DNA of 64,000 bases from Pontibacter amylolyticus (GCF_014638845.1 NZ_BMFP01000009.1:89060-153059), one strand, 5' to 3'. Shown: positions 27,018-36,146, counted from the first letter of the stretch. The notes: generated from the sequence alone by a model not told the origin. Made by a program: numbers and translations.

Positions 27018-27554
27018 CTATGCGTATACGATCTGCCCTTTCTTTTCTTCTTTGTCTTTAACCTGTACATGGTCACTTACGCAAACGTTTCGCACAATAC
27101 GCGCCATGGAGATAGAGTAATCCGTGATGATACAGTGCTGCTGCTCGGTGCTCATCAGTGCCTTGCCGCCGCCCAGCGTCAGTTTGTTCAGCTCAATCAC
27201 TTCATCAAAATTCTGCCGCAGCATCTTAAGCGCCTTAAACGACGGCTCGTTGTAATACATGGGAATGACCTGGCAAACGGCGTAACTACCCTTTGCACGC
27301 TCTTTAGCGATCATGCTGCACAGGTTAGAGGCGTTCATTTTGTCAAGATCAGAAATGATCACAAAGAAGACTTTGGCCTCGCTTTTGTCGGATTTGATGA
27401 CCGCATTGTTAGGCAACAGGTTGCGCGAGACCTTGGCTCCCTTCATGAAGTCTTCGTCTTTCAAGATTTTATTGTGGATCTTAAAGGCCAGTGCGCCTGA
27501 GGCGATCAAATGAAAGTCCTTGCTTTTCGCTGTGATTTTGGAGAAGTGTAACAT
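27018..27554 (-). CDS. Conserved-looking hypothetical protein
   Basis: A 178-residue soluble protein with no signal peptide or membrane span. It mixes beta-rich stretches (KVFFVIISDLDKMNASNL, QHCIITDYSISMARIVRNVCV) with Lys-rich segments and ends in a charged tail (KVKDKEEKKGQIVYA-like). Codon use matches the neighbours and it has its own terminator, so it is a real gene. The 659-base spacer upstream suggests separate regulation. I recognise no family and offer no function. Confidence 0.6.
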   Translation of the reverse strand: MLHFSKITAKSKDFHLIASGALAFKIHNKILKDEDFMKGAKVSRNLLPNNAVIKSDKSEAKVFFVIISDLDKMNASNLCSMIAKERAKGSYAVCQVIPMYYNEPSFKALKMLRQNFDEVIELNKLTLGGGKALMSTEQQHCIITDYSISMARIVRNVCVSDHVQVKDKEEKKGQIVYA

Positions 27555-28046
27555 AATTAGAAAGGATTAAAGGGTTAAAGATCTACGGTATTTAAAAACA
27601 GTGAAATTTCTTTTCAATAGTTAAGGCTTCAAATTTAGCTTTCAGGCGGAAGGGCAGGGGCGGAAACTACAACAGGGTAACAGAATCAGATAAATCAGAT
27701 ACTTAAATATCGATAAACTGACACAAATTAAAATTTAACTGATTTTGATCCTGTTGTATACTAAACTACGAGCTTCTTATTGGATATACCAATGAAAAAC
27801 TTTAATAATAGTTAATGGATTGATTTCTAGTGTGAATGTACTCCATTTACGGGCAAACAAATTCGTAGTTTCTTATTTCAATATTTTTTTGGAATATTTC
27901 GACGCAAAATAAAAAAGAATTTGAAATAAATATAATCGTTCACCATTTTATGAGAACAATTTTTTAATCGAATAATACCTATTGTTTTGTACAGGTATGA
28001 TTAAGAATAAATTGGGTCATATGACGGCGGTTTCATTTATTCTGCG
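27555..28046. other. Long AT-rich spacer without a gene
   Basis: About 490 bases, clearly richer in A and T than the flanks, between two divergent genes. No ORF, tRNA or strong hairpin was found. It should hold the promoter of the 27554 gene and sequences upstream of the helicase promoter. Confidence 0.5.
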
Positions 28047-28054
28047 TATCTTTG
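28047..28054 (+). promoter_or_regulatory. -7 box TATCTTTG of the DEAD-box helicase gene, with long 5' leader
   Basis: A match to TAnnTTTG lies 160 bases before the start codon at 28214. The implied leader of about 150 bases includes a hairpin-forming stretch (around 28143-28165, CTTCTTTTTCGTAAAGAAG). Long structured leaders are usual for cold-inducible csdA/deaD genes; that regulation here is inference. Confidence 0.55.
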
Positions 28055-28213
28055 CAGCCGATTTGGGATCAGTCTGATTTAAGTATAACTGGCTACACCG
28101 CTTTTTTTGAGCATAACCTGGTTGATTTTTTTTCTTGTCGGACTTCTTTTTCGTAAAGAAGGGTTTATGGACAGGCTGTCTCCAGATGAAGTGTAAAAAG
28201 TTATTATAACAGA

Positions 28214-30085
28214 ATGAACAAAATCAGATTTGACGAGCTTCCGCTTTCGCCGGAAGTCCAGCGTGCTATCGCTGACATGGGCTTCGAAGAAGCATCACCT
28301 ATCCAAACAGAAGCAATCCCGGTAGTTTTAGCAGGACGCGACATTATTGGCCAGGCCCAGACGGGTACGGGCAAGACGGCCGCCTTCGGTATACCTACCA
28401 TCGAGAGCATCGACGAAAACGACCGCAGCGTACAGGCCCTTATCCTGTGCCCAACGCGCGAACTGGCTATTCAGGTAGCAGGAGAAATCCAGAAACTTAT
28501 TAAGTACAAGCCAGGCATCAGCATTGTGCCTATCTACGGCGGACAGGCCTATGACCGTCAGCTACGTGCCCTTAAGCAGGGTGTGCAGATCGTGATCGGT
28601 ACGCCTGGCCGTGTGATGGACCACATCGAGCGCGGAACCCTGAAGCTGGACAAGATCAAAAAGATCATCCTGGACGAGGCTGACGAAATGCTCGACATGG
28701 GCTTCCGTGACGACATCGAGTTCGTGCTGAGCAAAATGCCGGAAGAGCGCCAGACGATCTTCTTCTCGGCCACCATGTCCAAGCCGATCATGGACCTGAC
28801 CAAGCGCTACCAGACCGATCCGGTGATCGTGAAGGTGGTGCACAAGGAACTGACCGTAACCAACATCGACCAGGTATACTTCGAGGTGCGTAACTCCATG
28901 AAGCAGGAAGTTCTTTCCCGTATCCTGGACATGCACAACATGAAGTCGGTGATCATCTTCTGCAATACCAAGCGTATGGTGGACGAACTGGTAACCAACC
29001 TGCAGGCCCGCGGCTACTTCGCCGATGCCCTGCACGGTGACCTGAACCAGAACCAGCGCTCTAACGTGATGGGCAAGTTCCGTAACGCTACGCTGGAGAT
29101 ACTGGTGGCAACTGACGTGGCTGCCCGTGGTCTTGACGTGGATAACGTGGAGGCGGTGTTCAACTACGACCTGCCGCAGGACGAAGAAGCCTACGTACAC
29201 CGTATCGGTCGTACGGGCCGTGCCGGTAAGTCTGGCCGTGCCTTCTCTTTCGTGTCTGGTCGCTCCGACATGTACAAGCTGAAGGATATCATGCGCTACA
29301 CCAAAGCCAATATCCAGCTGCAGCAGGTGCCTACTTACGATGACGTGAACGAGCTGCGTACCAGCGTATACCTGGAGAAGGTGCGTGAAGTACTGGAAAA
29401 GGGCAACCTGACCAAGCACATTGCCAAAATCGAAAGCCTGGTAAACGAAGAGTATACTTCCCTGGAGATTGCCGCCGCCCTTTTGAAAATGTCTTTGAAA
29501 GAAGCCAAGACAAAAGAAGCCGGTAAAGAGGCTGAAAAAGGCCTTGGTGGACCAAAAGCCGGTTTCGACCGTCTGTTCATCACCATCGGAAAGAAAGACC
29601 GTGTGCATCCAAAGGATCTGATCGACCTGCTGAGCCAGAACGCTGATATACCTGCCTCTAAAGTAGGCGACATCGACCTGTACGATAAGTTTAGCTTTGT
29701 GGAGGTGCCTACCGAATATACAGCAGATATCCTGCAGAAAGTAGGCCGCATCGAAGTGGACGGACGCACCGTGATCGTTGAGAAATCGCAGAAGAAAGAA
29801 GGCGAAGCCGGTGGTGGCAGCAGAGAAGACTTCGGTTTCAGTGACCGGGGTGGCGATCGTGGTGGCAAGCGCTTCGGCGGCGGCGACCGCGGTGGTTTTG
29901 GTGACCGTGATCGTGGCGGCTACGGCGGTGACCGTGACCGTGGTCCGCGCAGAGAAGGAAGCGGCAGCGGATACGGAGGCGGTGGAAGCCGTTTCGGTGG
30001 CCGTGGCGACCGTGACTCTTTCAGAGGCGGTGACCGTCGCAGCAGCGGTGGCGACCGTGGCGGATTCCGCAAAAAAAGATTCTAA
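28214..30085 (+). CDS. deaD: DEAD-box RNA helicase, DeaD/CsdA type with RGG tail
   Basis: A 623-residue RNA helicase. Motifs: Q motif (ASPIQTEAIP), Walker A AQTGTGKT (about 48-55), PTRELA, DEADEMLDMGF, SATMS, ARGLDVDN and HRIGRTGRAGKSG. A DbpA-type RNA-binding domain follows (about 455-530, FDRLFITIGKKDRVHPKDL to RTVIVEK). The last 85 residues are almost wholly Gly, Arg and Asp (RGG/DRGG repeats), an RNA-binding disordered tail that can drive condensation. Relatives act in ribosome assembly and mRNA decay in the cold. It carries the long leader noted above. Codon choice (GAC, CTG, CGT) suggests high expression. Confidence 0.93.
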   Translation: MNKIRFDELPLSPEVQRAIADMGFEEASPIQTEAIPVVLAGRDIIGQAQTGTGKTAAFGIPTIESIDENDRSVQALILCPTRELAIQVAGEIQKLIKYKPGISIVPIYGGQAYDRQLRALKQGVQIVIGTPGRVMDHIERGTLKLDKIKKIILDEADEMLDMGFRDDIEFVLSKMPEERQTIFFSATMSKPIMDLTKRYQTDPVIVKVVHKELTVTNIDQVYFEVRNSMKQEVLSRILDMHNMKSVIIFCNTKRMVDELVTNLQARGYFADALHGDLNQNQRSNVMGKFRNATLEILVATDVAARGLDVDNVEAVFNYDLPQDEEAYVHRIGRTGRAGKSGRAFSFVSGRSDMYKLKDIMRYTKANIQLQQVPTYDDVNELRTSVYLEKVREVLEKGNLTKHIAKIESLVNEEYTSLEIAAALLKMSLKEAKTKEAGKEAEKGLGGPKAGFDRLFITIGKKDRVHPKDLIDLLSQNADIPASKVGDIDLYDKFSFVEVPTEYTADILQKVGRIEVDGRTVIVEKSQKKEGEAGGGSREDFGFSDRGGDRGGKRFGGGDRGGFGDRDRGGYGGDRDRGPRREGSGSGYGGGGSRFGGRGDRDSFRGGDRRSSGGDRGGFRKKRF

Positions 30086-30160
30086 TTGACTAAACCTGCC
30101 GAAAGGCAGATCGTATAAACAGGTATACAACTTGAAGTGTAAAAAACTTCGAATTGTTAG

Positions 30161-30189
30161 AAAAGGCTGACTTGAAACGTCAGCCTTTT
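30161..30189 (+). terminator. Terminator of the DEAD-box helicase gene
   Basis: An 11-bp perfect stem (30161-30171 with 30179-30189) around TTGAAAC, followed by TTGTTT. Confidence 0.85.
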
Positions 30190-30300
30190 TGTTTAAAAAT
30201 TTTTTTTTCAGAGCATGTAACCCTGGCTATACCATTCCGTTAAAGAAGGTATCATAAAAAGGTTGGAAGATTATTCTACTGTTTTACGCAGTTAGAACTG

Positions 30301-30333
30301 ATAAGCCTGACATCAGACGGATGTCAGGCTTAT
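30301..30333. terminator. Second strong hairpin, no gene assigned
   Basis: A perfect 14-bp stem (30301-30314 and 30320-30333) with loop AGACG, followed by TTGCTTTTAT. It lies 112 bases beyond the helicase terminator with no annotated gene between, so it may be a backup or may end a small RNA. Confidence 0.6.
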
Positions 30334-30381
30334 TGCTTTTATACCCTCTCTATACCTGCCGCTTTATCCGGAGGCACAAAA

Positions 30382-30404
30382 AAAGGAGCTTTTAAAGCTC
30401 CTTT
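30382..30404 (-). terminator. Hairpin terminator of the DUF2383 gene
   Basis: An 11-bp perfect palindrome (AAAGGAGCTTT, one base, AAAGCTCCTTT) flanked by a long A run on the + strand, i.e. a T run for minus-strand transcripts. Confidence 0.75.
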
Positions 30405-30430
30405 CTGTTTTATCTACTTTCTAAAAGAAA

Positions 30431-30874
30431 TCAGGCACTGTCACGCAGGGAACGAATGTGGTCGTGTGCGTTCTTCACATCCTGGTATTGCTGCGCCACG
30501 ATCGGCTTCAGCTCACCTGGCAGGTTCTTCTGCATCGCCTCTTCGTAGGCTTTCACGGCATAGTCTTCGCCCCGCTCGCATTCTTCCAGTATACGCTTTC
30601 TGTCTTTCGAAGAAAGGGCAGCTTTGATGTCGATCCAGGCGCGGTGCAGGGTGCCTTCGATGGAGCTGGACTCGTCGTCCATCTTTCCCATTTTGTGCAA
30701 CTGGTCCTGCAGCTCCGTGATCATGCTGTCGCGCTGCACGGCGTATTTGCGGAACAGGTCTTTCAGGTCCTGATCTTCCACGTCCTCTGCAGCAGTTTTA
30801 TAGCCTTTTACACCGTCTTTGCATCTTTCAATAAGATGGTGAACGGTTGAGTAAACTTCCTTATTAATTTCCAT
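30431..30874 (-). CDS. PA2169-type four-helix-bundle protein (DUF2383, ferritin-like)
   Basis: A 147-residue all-helical protein. Four helices can be drawn: 5-30 (VYSTVHHLIERCKDGVKGYKTAA), 33-65, 78-105 and 110-145. LIERCKDGVKGYKTAAEDV and YQDVKNAHDHIRSLRD are the DUF2383 hallmarks. The ferritin-like fold has scattered Glu and His that could hold a di-iron site, but binding is unproven. Related genes respond to general stress in Bacteroidota and proteobacteria. It has its own terminator. Confidence 0.85.
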   Translation of the reverse strand: MEINKEVYSTVHHLIERCKDGVKGYKTAAEDVEDQDLKDLFRKYAVQRDSMITELQDQLHKMGKMDDESSSIEGTLHRAWIDIKAALSSKDRKRILEECERGEDYAVKAYEEAMQKNLPGELKPIVAQQYQDVKNAHDHIRSLRDSA

Positions 30875-30954
30875 AGTGATATTTTTTTTAGGTTTTGTAT
30901 GCTGATGTACTGCATTCCACCAGTTTTTGTTACCAAAATGGATATACAGCTATA

Positions 30955-32184
30955 CTAGGATATGGAAGCGGCCATGGCACGGCCCGCCAAGTAACCGGTC
31001 GTCCAGGCGGCCTGAAAGTTGAAGCCACCCGTGATGCCATCGATATCGAGCACTTCGCCGGCAAAGTGCAGGCCCGGGTGCAGACGGCTTTCCATCGTTT
31101 TCATGTTGACCTGACTCAAATCAATGCCACCGCAGGTCACAAACTCCTCTTTGAAAGTAGTTTTGCCGTCTACCTCCACTGGCATCCGGAGCAGGGCCTC
31201 TACCAGCTTGTTGGTGTTTTTGGCGGGTAGTTCGGCCCATTTCACTTCGTCACTGATTCCGGCTATACCTGTCAGCGCTTTCCAAAGTCGCTGCGGCAGA
31301 CCGAAAAGTGGGTTTGTGGTCACGACTTTCTTGGGGTGTGCCTTCCGGAAATTGTGCAGGTGCTCGCGCAGGCTTTCCTCTGTCTGGTCGTGCACCCAAC
31401 TGATCATGGCCGTAAAGCGGTAATTCATGCCATGAAAAAGGCGCGCCCCCCAGGCGGAAAGTTTGAGAACGGCCGGACCGCTGTAGCCCCAGTGGGTGAC
31501 CAGCAGCGGCCCTTCGTACTCCAGTTTCTGACCGGCTATGCGCACCCTGGCCTGCGGCACCGAGACCCCCTGCAGTTCTTTTAGCGGCGATCCCGGCACG
31601 TTGAAGGTAAACAGCGAAGGGACCGGTTCCTGAATGTTGTGCCCGAGCGCCCGCAGCCAATCGTAAGCCTGGCTTTTAGGATTGCCGCCAGTGCTCACCA
31701 GCACCCGGTCGGCCTGCAGCTCCTGGTTGTTGTTCAGGTATAAGGTATAGCCCCGATTCTCAGCCCGTGGCTCGATGCGCTCAACGGCTATACCTGTTTT
31801 CACCTCCACACCGGCTTTCGCGGCTTCGCGCTGCAGACAGTCAATGATGGTCTGTGAAGTGTCGGTTACCGGAAACATGCGCCCGTCGGGCTCCGACTTT
31901 AACTTCACACCCCGCTGCTCAAACCATTCCACCGTCTCGGTTGCCCCAAAAGTTTTGAAGGCTTCCTTCAGCTGTTTGGCGCCGCGCGGGTAATGCTGCG
32001 AAAACACGGTTGGTATGAAACAGTGATGCGTCACGTTACAGCGCCCGCCCCCCGACACTCTCACTTTGGACAACAGCTTGTTGCTCTTCTCAAGGATGGT
32101 CACCTGTGCTTTCGGATTGGCCTGCGCACAGGCGATGGCCCCAAAATAGCCCGCCGCCCCGCCACCTATCACTACTATGTTCAT
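30955..32184 (-). CDS. HI0933-family flavoprotein (YhiN-like)
   Basis: A 409-residue FAD/NAD(P)-binding protein. The N-terminal dinucleotide motif is IGGGAAGYFGAIACA, followed by the family signature SGGGRCNVTH (about 45-54). A second glycine motif is VLVSTGGNPKSQAYDW, and the C-terminal FAD motif GEVLDIDGITGGFNFQAAWTTG is typical of the HI0933 group. The reaction is not established; some members are annotated as aminoacetone oxidases. It starts with the dinucleotide strand MNIVVIGGGAAG, so the start is well fixed. Confidence 0.88.
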   Translation of the reverse strand: MNIVVIGGGAAGYFGAIACAQANPKAQVTILEKSNKLLSKVRVSGGGRCNVTHHCFIPTVFSQHYPRGAKQLKEAFKTFGATETVEWFEQRGVKLKSEPDGRMFPVTDTSQTIIDCLQREAAKAGVEVKTGIAVERIEPRAENRGYTLYLNNNQELQADRVLVSTGGNPKSQAYDWLRALGHNIQEPVPSLFTFNVPGSPLKELQGVSVPQARVRIAGQKLEYEGPLLVTHWGYSGPAVLKLSAWGARLFHGMNYRFTAMISWVHDQTEESLREHLHNFRKAHPKKVVTTNPLFGLPQRLWKALTGIAGISDEVKWAELPAKNTNKLVEALLRMPVEVDGKTTFKEEFVTCGGIDLSQVNMKTMESRLHPGLHFAGEVLDIDGITGGFNFQAAWTTGYLAGRAMAASIS

Positions 32185-32210
32185 TGTATTGAATTGCTAA
32201 ATTGTTAATT

Positions 32211-32262
32211 GGTTAAATGGTTGAATTCAGTATTAGCAATTTAACCGTTCAACCATTTAACC
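32211..32262. repeat. 15-bp inverted repeat in the spacer
   Basis: GGTTAAATGGTTGAA at 32211-32225 and its exact complement at 32248-32262 form a long AT-rich hairpin just after the NAD-epimerase-like gene. It could be a terminator on the minus strand or a small mobile repeat. Confidence 0.7.
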
Positions 32263-32272
32263 TTTAAAAGAA

Positions 32273-33100
32273 CTACAAGAATGCCATCGGATCGGGGTAG
32301 GAGAAGACATAGGCGAGATCGTCTTTTAATTTCTGACTGCTGATCAGCTTAAAGTGGGTTTCTTCCATGTCTTTGAAAGTCGGTATTTCCAGGTCAAGAG
32401 CTTTTGCAGCAGCTTCGTAGAAAGCTCTCCGGCTCGGGTGCTCGTCGGCACAAGCGTTGTATACCTGTCCCCACTTTTCCTGCGCGATAATGCGCTCCAG
32501 TATGCCCAGACAGTCCTCCAGGTGAATCATGTTGACAGGCGCGTCCCCGTTTGGCAGATCATGCTTGCCCGCCAGGAAGCGGCCCGGTTGTCTGTTGGCT
32601 CCAACCAATCCGCCAAAGCGCACCACCGTACATACCCAGTTCTCACTGTCCTGGAACATCCGTTCTGCCTTTAGGAGTGTGTTGTCCGGGTCAAGTTCAT
32701 CGGTATAGCTGGTGTCTTCTTCCGTCACAATGCGGTTGAGCTCGGGGTATACCGAAGTAGAGGACACGAAAAGCACCCGGCTCACAGGCGAAGCGAGCAG
32801 CGCCTTGCGCAATATCGTCATCTGCTGGAGGTAACTCTCGCCGCCATCAGAGCGAAGCTTGGGAGGAATGTTGAGCACCAGCACCTCTGCCCGCAGGAAG
32901 TCTTCGAGCACTTGTTTGTCAAATTGGGAATCGGAAAGGTTTACCAGGAAGGGACTTATACCTGCCTCACGGAGAACCTCCATTTTTGGCTCGGATGTGG
33001 TGGACCCGTTTACCCGATGGCCGGAACGTACGAGGGCTTCTGCCAGCGGAAGGCCGAGCCAGCCGCAACCCATGATACTGATGTCAGCTTTCTTTTGCAT
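32273..33100 (-). CDS. NAD(P)-dependent epimerase/dehydratase-like SDR (YeeZ-type)
   Basis: A 275-residue extended SDR-like protein. The nucleotide motif is IMGCGWLGLPLAEAL (about 9-23), with VNLSD and VLVLNIPPK in the positions of the second and third Rossmann loops. The catalytic region reads FVSSTSVYPELNRIVTEED, and a later segment has DCLGILERIIAQEKWGQVYNACADEHPSRRAFYE. The YeeZ group has no assigned reaction. A TACCTTTG box 55 bases upstream gives it a promoter independent of the divergent desaturase-like gene. Confidence 0.83.
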   Translation of the reverse strand: MQKKADISIMGCGWLGLPLAEALVRSGHRVNGSTTSEPKMEVLREAGISPFLVNLSDSQFDKQVLEDFLRAEVLVLNIPPKLRSDGGESYLQQMTILRKALLASPVSRVLFVSSTSVYPELNRIVTEEDTSYTDELDPDNTLLKAERMFQDSENWVCTVVRFGGLVGANRQPGRFLAGKHDLPNGDAPVNMIHLEDCLGILERIIAQEKWGQVYNACADEHPSRRAFYEAAAKALDLEIPTFKDMEETHFKLISSQKLKDDLAYVFSYPDPMAFL

Positions 33101-33154
33101 CGTTTTGGTGTTTTGGAGTTAACATTCCGTAAGCTCACTTGTTAACGTTGGCGA

Positions 33155-33162
33155 CAAAGGTA
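33155..33162 (-). promoter_or_regulatory. -7 box TACCTTTG for the SDR gene
   Basis: Reads TACCTTTG on the minus strand, 54 bases before the ATG at 33100, in the spacer between two divergent genes. Confidence 0.5.
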
Positions 33163-33181
33163 AGCCTAAATTTATACATAC

Positions 33182-34636
33182 ATGCAGTACGATGTCATCC
33201 TGATCGGCTCTGGTTTTGGTTCGCTCACGGCAGCCGCCCTGCTTGCGAAGAAAGGGTTGAAAGTGGTTGTGCTGGAGCAGGCCAAGTACCCGGGTGGCTG
33301 CGCCTCTTCTTATAAACGCAAAGGCTACTGGTTTGAGACAGGTGCCACCACCCTCGTTGGTTTAGACGAGCACATGCCCCTGCGCCATTTGCTGAATGAA
33401 ACAGGTATAGAACTCCCGCTTATCAAGCTTCAAACACCCATGCAGGTGCATCTGCCGGATGGGCAACTGCTGACCCGCTATGGTAACCTTGAGGCTTGGA
33501 TCAAAGAAGCAGAGCGCGTGTTTGGTGCGAAAGGTCAGCGGCCTTTCTGGCAGCACTGCTATCGCGTGAGCCAGCAGGTATGGCGCACTTCGCTGGAGCA
33601 ACGGTCGTTTCCGTTTTCCAATGTGCGTGACCTCTGGCAGGCGATACAGCAGTTCCGCCCACACCAGTCGTCCCTGTTGCCGGGTGCATTCAGGACCATG
33701 CAGAATCTGCTCAGGCGCTATGACTTGCTGGACAATAAACTCTTCACGGACTTCGTGAATGAGCAACTGCTGATCACGGCCCAAAACCACTTGGAGGAAG
33801 TGAACGAGCTCTTCGGCGCAACCGCCCTGTGCTATACCTTGTTTGGCAACTACTATGTAGAAGGCGGCATGATCGGACTGGCCCGGGCGCTTGAGCTATA
33901 CCTGCATAGCAAGGGCAGCACCATTCTGTACCGGCACCATGTGAACAAGATTATACCTAAAGCTGAGGGCTATGAAACCAGCTGTATGGCGGGCAACTAC
34001 CACGCTCGCTTTGTGATCAGCGGTATTCCGCTGAATGATACCTATCTGTTGTTTCAGGATGATAAAGTCAGGCAGAAACTGAAGCCCTACCTGCTGCCTT
34101 CCGAGAAGCTGAACGGCGCCTTCACCATGGCCATTGCGCTACGCAAAGTTCCGGCTATACCTGTGCTGCACCACCAGGTGCATGTGCCGGAGGGCTTGCC
34201 GCTGATCGGGAGCAAGAGCTGCTTTGTCAGCTATAGTCACCCGGCAGACGAATTCAGAGCAAAGGCAGGGGAGCGGGTAGTAGCGATCAGCACGCACGTT
34301 CCCGATCCGGCTGCCCTTCGGATAGATGACAAAAGGCAACTGCAGGAAGCCATCCTAGCCAAAATGGAAGCTTTGGGATTACTTAACCGGGCAGACATCC
34401 TATACCTGGACGCAGCCACACCTGGTGCCTGGATCTTCTGGACGCAAAGGGCCTACGGCATGGTGGGCGGCTACCCGCAGTATCGCGACATCAAGCCCTG
34501 GCAAATGAAAGACGCCCGGCTTGATCATAAAGGCGCTTACGTCTGTGGAGACACCGTCTATCCTGGGCAGGGAATCGTGGGCGTCTGCCTGAGCGGTATT
34601 ATCTCGGCCAACAAACTGCTGCGGGATCATTTTTAG
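33182..34636 (+). CDS. Phytoene desaturase/CrtISO-like FAD oxidoreductase
   Basis: A 484-residue flavoprotein. The FAD Rossmann motif is VILIGSGFGSLTAAALLAKKG (residues 5-25), followed by VVLEQAKYPGGCASSY and FETGATTLVG, the pattern of the phytoene desaturase superfamily. The C-terminal FAD-contact motif is GAYVCGDTVYPGQGIVGVCLSG. Members act on carotenoids (desaturases, isomerases) or retinoids; the CrtISO/RetSat-like subgroup fits best. No other carotenoid gene lies in the window, so pathway membership is not supported by context. Confidence 0.82.
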   Translation: MQYDVILIGSGFGSLTAAALLAKKGLKVVVLEQAKYPGGCASSYKRKGYWFETGATTLVGLDEHMPLRHLLNETGIELPLIKLQTPMQVHLPDGQLLTRYGNLEAWIKEAERVFGAKGQRPFWQHCYRVSQQVWRTSLEQRSFPFSNVRDLWQAIQQFRPHQSSLLPGAFRTMQNLLRRYDLLDNKLFTDFVNEQLLITAQNHLEEVNELFGATALCYTLFGNYYVEGGMIGLARALELYLHSKGSTILYRHHVNKIIPKAEGYETSCMAGNYHARFVISGIPLNDTYLLFQDDKVRQKLKPYLLPSEKLNGAFTMAIALRKVPAIPVLHHQVHVPEGLPLIGSKSCFVSYSHPADEFRAKAGERVVAISTHVPDPAALRIDDKRQLQEAILAKMEALGLLNRADILYLDAATPGAWIFWTQRAYGMVGGYPQYRDIKPWQMKDARLDHKGAYVCGDTVYPGQGIVGVCLSGIISANKLLRDHF

Positions 34637-34826
34637 GTATAGCCCTTGCAGGTTCTTGTTAATCCTCTGCCCGCCACATGTAGCATCCAACCGAATAGAT
34701 TTTATATTGGTTTTAGCTATTCTGAATGGTGGAGATGGCGCTTATCTATGTTTATATATAAACTTTCGAGAATATGAAGTTCAGATATCAATTGCATCGA
34801 GTTAGAATGGCAATTTTACCGCCTCA

Positions 34827-35675
34827 ATGAAAGGTTATAGAATGCTAAAGAGCTTAAAACGCATATCCTATTTCGTACTAGTCGGATGGATGTTTGTATC
34901 TTGCTCGCAGGATGAGGACGTTATTCCCAAAGGTGACAACCTGGCCATGGGCAATCCGAGCGAGGCAGGTACGGACTTCGCGAATTACTTTATCCAAAAG
35001 GAGCAGTACGCCATGTCCTACAACTCCTACCGGGGTACACCGAACTGGGTGAGCTGGCACCTGAGCAGCGCCTGGCTGGGCAGTGCACCGCGACAGGATG
35101 ACTTCAGGGGGGACAATACGCTACCGGACAGCTTCTACAGAGTACTTCCTTCAGACTATACCGGAAGCGGCTTCGATCGTGGTCATAATGCGCCCTCTGC
35201 GGATCGTACGCTCACGATCACGGACAACTCTGCGACTTTCCTGATGTCCAACATGATTCCGCAGGCGCCTAACAACAACCAGCAGACTTGGGCGAACCTG
35301 GAGAACTACTGCCGCAAACTGGTGAGCCAGGGCAATGAACTCTACATCATCATGGGGCAGTATGGCAAAGGCGGGACAGGCAGCGCGGGCTTCAAAGAGA
35401 CGCTGGCAGGCGGAAAAGTAACGGTGCCGAACCGTATCTGGAAAGTAATCGTGGTGCTACCGGTGGGCACAAATGACGTGAGCCGTGTGACAAGCGGCAC
35501 GCGCGTGATAGCCATCGATACCCCGAACTCCAACAACGTCAGTTCCAGCTGGGGCACTTACCGCACGACGGTGGATGCGATCGAGGCCAAAACAGGCTAT
35601 GACATCCTTTCCAATGTGCCAACTGCGATTCAGAATGTTCTAGAGGCAGTGGAGGATAATGGACCGACTTCCTAA
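34827..35675 (+). CDS. nucA: NucA-like sugar-nonspecific DNA/RNA endonuclease (lipoprotein)
   Basis: A 282-residue exported endonuclease of the beta-beta-alpha-metal family. A signal with lipobox FVSC leads into the catalytic domain (about 45-280), whose active-site motif GFDRGHNAPSADRT holds the DRGH His base; the metal-binding Asn lies in NMIPQAPNNNQQTWANLE. The chain resembles Anabaena NucA along its length as I recall it. It should cut both RNA and DNA at or outside the cell surface. The start may be 34827 or the ATG at 34842. It faces a gene for a NuiA-type inhibitor across a shared terminator. Confidence 0.92.
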   Translation: MKGYRMLKSLKRISYFVLVGWMFVSCSQDEDVIPKGDNLAMGNPSEAGTDFANYFIQKEQYAMSYNSYRGTPNWVSWHLSSAWLGSAPRQDDFRGDNTLPDSFYRVLPSDYTGSGFDRGHNAPSADRTLTITDNSATFLMSNMIPQAPNNNQQTWANLENYCRKLVSQGNELYIIMGQYGKGGTGSAGFKETLAGGKVTVPNRIWKVIVVLPVGTNDVSRVTSGTRVIAIDTPNSNNVSSSWGTYRTTVDAIEAKTGYDILSNVPTAIQNVLEAVEDNGPTS

Positions 35676-35700
35676 GGTATAGCTTCGCCTTCAGAATATA

Positions 35701-35736
35701 AAAAAATCCCCGGCTGCTGCAGTCGGGGATTTTTTG
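35701..35736. terminator. Bidirectional terminator between nuclease and inhibitor genes
   Basis: AATCCCCG and CGGGGATT arms with A and T runs outside form a symmetric hairpin that can end both convergent transcripts. Confidence 0.85.
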
Positions 35737-35741
35737 TTTGA

Positions 35742-36146
35742 TCAGGTTTCAACCACCATGGTTTTAAGGCCGGCAATCTCGCCATCGGGTGTGCGGCCCA
35801 GTATTAGCACCAGTTTCTGCGTTTCACCGACGCGGTATACCTTGACGTCCTGTAAGAGCTCGTGCAGCTTCTTTTCCAGGTGCTGGAATCGGGTCGCCTG
35901 CTGCATACCTGCATCGCCATTTTCCGGCCTGGCTTGGGCCATGTTCCGGAAAAAATAACCCAATTCCAGTTCCTCGAAAGGATATTCGGCGGGCATGGCC
36001 GCCAGTCGCAGCACGGTGTCTTTGTCCAGCTTTTCGTCCCGGAAGTTTTCGGCGTGGTAGAACTCAAAGGGGGCGTCCGTCTCGCTCATCATGAGCAGTC
36101 CGTCCGTTGCTTTCTTCAGTTCTGTTTCAATTGTTTTTAGATCCAT
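35742..36146 (-). CDS. nuiA: NuiA-like nuclease A inhibitor
   Basis: A 134-residue cytoplasmic protein. The opening (ETELKKATDGLLMMSETDAPFEFY) and the end (VYRVGETQKLVLILGRTPDGEIAG followed by LKTMVVET) match Anabaena NuiA, the polypeptide inhibitor that binds NucA and protects the producer's own nucleic acids. There is no signal peptide, as expected for an inhibitor kept inside the cell. The frame opens at 36167, but MDLKTIETELKK at 36146 fits the family start. It is convergent with the nucA-like gene and shares its terminator, so the enzyme and its inhibitor are linked but separately transcribed. Confidence 0.92.
   Translation of the reverse strand: MDLKTIETELKKATDGLLMMSETDAPFEFYHAENFRDEKLDKDTVLRLAAMPAEYPFEELELGYFFRNMAQARPENGDAGMQQATRFQHLEKKLHELLQDVKVYRVGETQKLVLILGRTPDGEIAGLKTMVVET

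Noticed and set aside
26843..27076. N-terminal extension of the AddA-like protein up to 27076
   Set aside because: It would run through a terminator hairpin and overlap the next gene; the Walker A motif lies at the very start of family members.
28562..30130. A 522-codon open frame on the minus strand across the DEAD-box gene
   Set aside because: It is the antisense shadow of a well-supported helicase with high GC third positions; composition is unlike real proteins.
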